From Pseudomonas hunanensis (lineage in GTDB: Bacteria > Pseudomonadota > Gammaproteobacteria > Pseudomonadales > Pseudomonadaceae): 64,000 nucleotides of DNA. Made by a program: the position numbers and the translations under genes. The notes below the pieces were generated by a model. That model was not told where the DNA came from, did no database searches, and saw only the letters and a program-made list of their open reading frames with translations. Shown here one piece after another: positions 60,771 through 64,000 of this stretch (the stretch's first letter is position 1; each line of letters starts with the position of its first letter). Location: contig NZ_QJRC01000084.1 of NCBI RefSeq assembly GCF_013393325.1, positions 186,001 through 250,000 of the forward strand, in the 5' to 3' direction.

Positions 60771-62006
60771 ATGCTTGAATTAGTTGCCGCGTTTATCTGC
60801 CTCACCACCCTCCTTACCTACGTCAATTACCGCTTCATCGGCCTGCCACCCGCCATCGGCGTGATGGTCACGGCACTGCTGTTCTCCCTGATGCTGCAGG
60901 GCCTTAGCCTGATCGGCTTCCCTGGCCTGGAAGAACGTGTCGAAGGCTTGATGAACCAAATCGATTTCAACGACCTGCTGATGCACTGGATGTTGGCCTT
61001 CCTGCTGTTTGCCGGTGCATTGCACGTCAACCTCAGCGACCTGCGCAGCTACCGCTGGCCCATTGGCCTGCTGGCCACCTTGGGCGTGCTGATCGCTACC
61101 GTAGTCATTGGCTACCTGTCGCACTGGGTATTCGCCCTGTTCGGCTGGCAGGTACCGCTGATCTACTGCCTGCTGTTCGGTGCGCTGATCTCGCCCACCG
61201 ACCCGATTGCCGTACTGGGCGCGCTGCGTACCGCCAATGCGTCCAAACCGCTGAAAACCACCATCGTTGGCGAATCGCTGTTCAACGACGGCACGGCGGT
61301 CGTGGTGTTCACCGTGTTGCTGGGCATCATCCAGCTGGGTGAAACGCCAAGCATGACCGACACGGCGATCCTGTTCGCCCGCGAGGCCATTGGCGGCGTG
61401 GTATTCGGCGGCCTGATCGGCTATGCCACGTACCGCATGATCAAGAGCATCGAGCAGTACCAGGTGGAGGTCATGCTGACCCTGGCACTGGTTATCGGTG
61501 GCTCGGCGATGTGCTACGAGCTGCACGTGTCGGCACCGATCGCCATGGTGGTGGCCGGCCTGATCATCGGTAACCTGGGGCGAAACCTGGCGATGAATGA
61601 CATGACGCGCCGCTACATGGACGGTTTCTGGGAGCTGATCGATGACATGCTCAATGCCTTGCTGTTCGCCTTGATCGGCCTGGAGCTGTTGCTGCTGCCG
61701 TTCAACTGGATGCACCTGGCGGCCGGCGGCGTGCTGGCGCTGGCGGTGCTGCTGTCGCGGTTGCTGACCGTGGCCCCGGCGATCGTGCTGCTGCGCCGCT
61801 GGCGCCCTGTGCCCAAGGGCACGGTACGGGTGCTGACTTGGGGCGGCCTGCGCGGCGGGGTGTCGGTGGCCCTGGCACTGTCGCTGCCGTTGGGCGAGGA
61901 GCGTGACCTGCTGCTGTCGATCACCTACATCGTGGTGTTGTCGTCGATTCTGGTGCAGGGTTTGAGCATCGGGCGGGTGGTGCGCAAGGTCAGCGCCCAG
62001 CCGTGA
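60771..62006 (+). CDS. CPA1-family sodium/proton antiporter (NhaP-like)
   Basis: The 411-aa protein has about 12 membrane helices and CPA1 hallmarks: GALISPTDPIAVLGALR and GESLFNDGTAVVVFT, with the aspartate of the ND motif, and TWGGLRGGVSVALALSLP. It exchanges sodium or potassium for protons in pH and salt balance. The ATG at 60771 is chosen because the longer upstream frame has no membrane character. A strong but T-run-free hairpin follows. Confidence 0.93.
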   Translation: MLELVAAFICLTTLLTYVNYRFIGLPPAIGVMVTALLFSLMLQGLSLIGFPGLEERVEGLMNQIDFNDLLMHWMLAFLLFAGALHVNLSDLRSYRWPIGLLATLGVLIATVVIGYLSHWVFALFGWQVPLIYCLLFGALISPTDPIAVLGALRTANASKPLKTTIVGESLFNDGTAVVVFTVLLGIIQLGETPSMTDTAILFAREAIGGVVFGGLIGYATYRMIKSIEQYQVEVMLTLALVIGGSAMCYELHVSAPIAMVVAGLIIGNLGRNLAMNDMTRRYMDGFWELIDDMLNALLFALIGLELLLLPFNWMHLAAGGVLALAVLLSRLLTVAPAIVLLRRWRPVPKGTVRVLTWGGLRGGVSVALALSLPLGEERDLLLSITYIVVLSSILVQGLSIGRVVRKVSAQP

Positions 62007-62013
62007 GGTTTTT

Positions 62014-62032
62014 GGGGCCGCTTTGCGGCCCC
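62014..62032. terminator. Hairpin between convergent genes
   Basis: GGGGCCGC-TTT-GCGGCCCC is an 8-bp perfect stem between the NhaP gene and the thioesterase gene. No T-run follows on either strand. Confidence 0.4.
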
Positions 62033-62038
62033 AGAAAA

Positions 62039-62440
62039 TCACTCTACTGCCGAATCCGGGAACTGGTCCTGCACGTACTTGATCTCGGTGCGCCCATGGG
62101 CTGCCGGCAAGCCGTCTTCACCCAGGTTTACGAACACCATCTTGTCGACGGTCAGGATACTCTTGCGGGTGATCTTGTTGCGCACTTCGCACTTGAGGGT
62201 GATCGAGGTGCGACCGAACTCGGTGGCGGTAATGCCCAGCTCGATGATGTCGCCCTGGCGCGACGCACTGACGAAGTTGATTTCCGACATGTACTTGGTC
62301 ACCACGCGCTGGTTGCCCAGCTGGACGATGGCGTAGATCGCCGCCTCTTCGTCGATCCAGCGCAACAGGCTGCCACCGAACAGGGTGCCATTGGGGTTGA
62401 GGTCTTCGGGTTTAACCCATTTGCGGGTGTGAAAGTTCAT
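62039..62440 (-). CDS. Acyl-CoA thioesterase, YciA/hotdog fold
   Basis: The 133-aa hotdog-fold protein has the YciA-type segment NPNGTLFGGSLLRWIDEEAA, in which the aspartate is catalytic, then VTKYMSEINFVSASRQGDIIELG. It hydrolyses acyl-CoA to free acid and CoA. ATG 62440 follows AGGAGTACAG. Chain preference is unknown. It is divergent from ahcY. Confidence 0.92.
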   Translation of the reverse strand: MNFHTRKWVKPEDLNPNGTLFGGSLLRWIDEEAAIYAIVQLGNQRVVTKYMSEINFVSASRQGDIIELGITATEFGRTSITLKCEVRNKITRKSILTVDKMVFVNLGEDGLPAAHGRTEIKYVQDQFPDSAVE

Positions 62441-62543
62441 CTGTACTCCTGACCTGCTTGGCTAACGTGTAGCAATGATGGCAGAGCGGCCGCCATCGCT
62501 CCATTGAACATCGACTATCGTCGCGATTAATCGACAGAAAACC

Positions 62544-62573
62544 TTGGGTGAAGGTGCCGCTCGCGGCTATAAT
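62544..62573 (+). promoter_or_regulatory. Predicted ahcY promoter
   Basis: TATAAT at 62568-62573 is a consensus -10; TTGGGT at 62544-62549 with an 18-base spacer is the likely -35. Transcription from here would pass through the SAH riboswitch. Confidence 0.6.
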
Positions 62574-62621
62574 CTGCGCCGCTTTACATGGCTGCCCACA
62601 GCGGGGCCATGCCCGCCACCT

Positions 62622-64000
<1,379 letters not shown>

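Noticed and set aside
62475..62545. Possible SahR site upstream of ahcY
   Set aside because: Inverted pieces (GATGGC/GCCATC; ATCGA repeats) do not match the ATATCAA-type arms found at sahR.

Overview
The window is a 64 kb stretch of the chromosome of a Pseudomonas, most likely the P. putida group. The basis is the high GC content with strong third-position GC bias, the two families of REP palindromes typical of P. putida, and a gene order that matches from memory both P. putida (thiC ... putA ... cfcR-fba-pgk-epd-tkt-metK ... ahcY) and, in blocks, P. aeruginosa (PA4988-PA5005 and PA0546-PA0555). No comparison could be run. It is ordinary core chromosome: I see no phage, integron, CRISPR array, rRNA, tRNA or intact insertion sequence.

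Layout. 1-2.5 kb: end of a CytX-type permease and thiC on the minus strand, with a TPP riboswitch. 2.7-4.1 kb: a TolC-family outer membrane channel. 4.2-23.3 kb: an LPS and cell-envelope region, with waaA, a LysR regulator divergent from an EmrE-type SMR pump, an FAD oxidoreductase/aldo-keto reductase pair, a Nudix-like hypothetical, hldE, msbA, an O-antigen ligase-like protein, a kinase-like protein, and a seven-gene minus-strand cluster. That cluster holds glycosyltransferases, the PIG-L deacetylase DnpA, Mig-14 and a carbamoyltransferase. 23.4-24.3 kb: rlmJ. 24.4-30.2 kb: the divergent proline genes putP and putA, with an array of GTTGCA sites between them. 30.2-42 kb: an acyl-CoA dehydrogenase, a TldD/TldE-like pair, an MFS pump, dbpA, a flavoprotein and a YccS-type membrane protein. 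42-44 kb: a periplasmic binding protein, elaA, a small winged-helix protein and a YgjP-like metallopeptidase. 44.1-46.2 kb: the c-di-GMP response regulator cfcR. 46.4-52.7 kb: the central carbon cluster tkt, epd, pgk, two small lipoproteins and fba. 52.9-55.1 kb: sahR and metK. 55.3-62.4 kb: ligB, a DUF1090 protein, a class II cytochrome c, mltA, MAPEG, EamA, an NhaP-type antiporter and a YciA-type thioesterase. 62.6-64 kb: an SAH riboswitch and the start of ahcY, cut by the window edge.

How the genes work together. The LPS block makes Kdo transfer (waaA), ADP-heptose (hldE), lipid A-core export (msbA), core decoration and O-antigen ligation. Heptosyltransferases and heptose kinases are absent, so the core genes are split between loci. 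putP imports proline and PutA oxidises it to glutamate; PutA carries its own DNA-binding domain and probably represses both genes through the GTTGCA sites. The tkt-to-fba run serves glycolysis, gluconeogenesis, the pentose phosphate pathway and erythrose-4-phosphate use for pyridoxal phosphate. At the right end, metK makes SAM and ahcY clears SAH; one is next to a protein SAH sensor (SahR), the other under an RNA SAH sensor.

The strongest leads are the SahR palindrome with a possibly leaderless sahR-metK transcript, the kinase-like LPS protein that lacks the catalytic aspartate, a 78-bp perfect inverted repeat after putA, the TldD/TldE-like pair with a variant metal motif, and the altered EAL site and missing I-site of CfcR.
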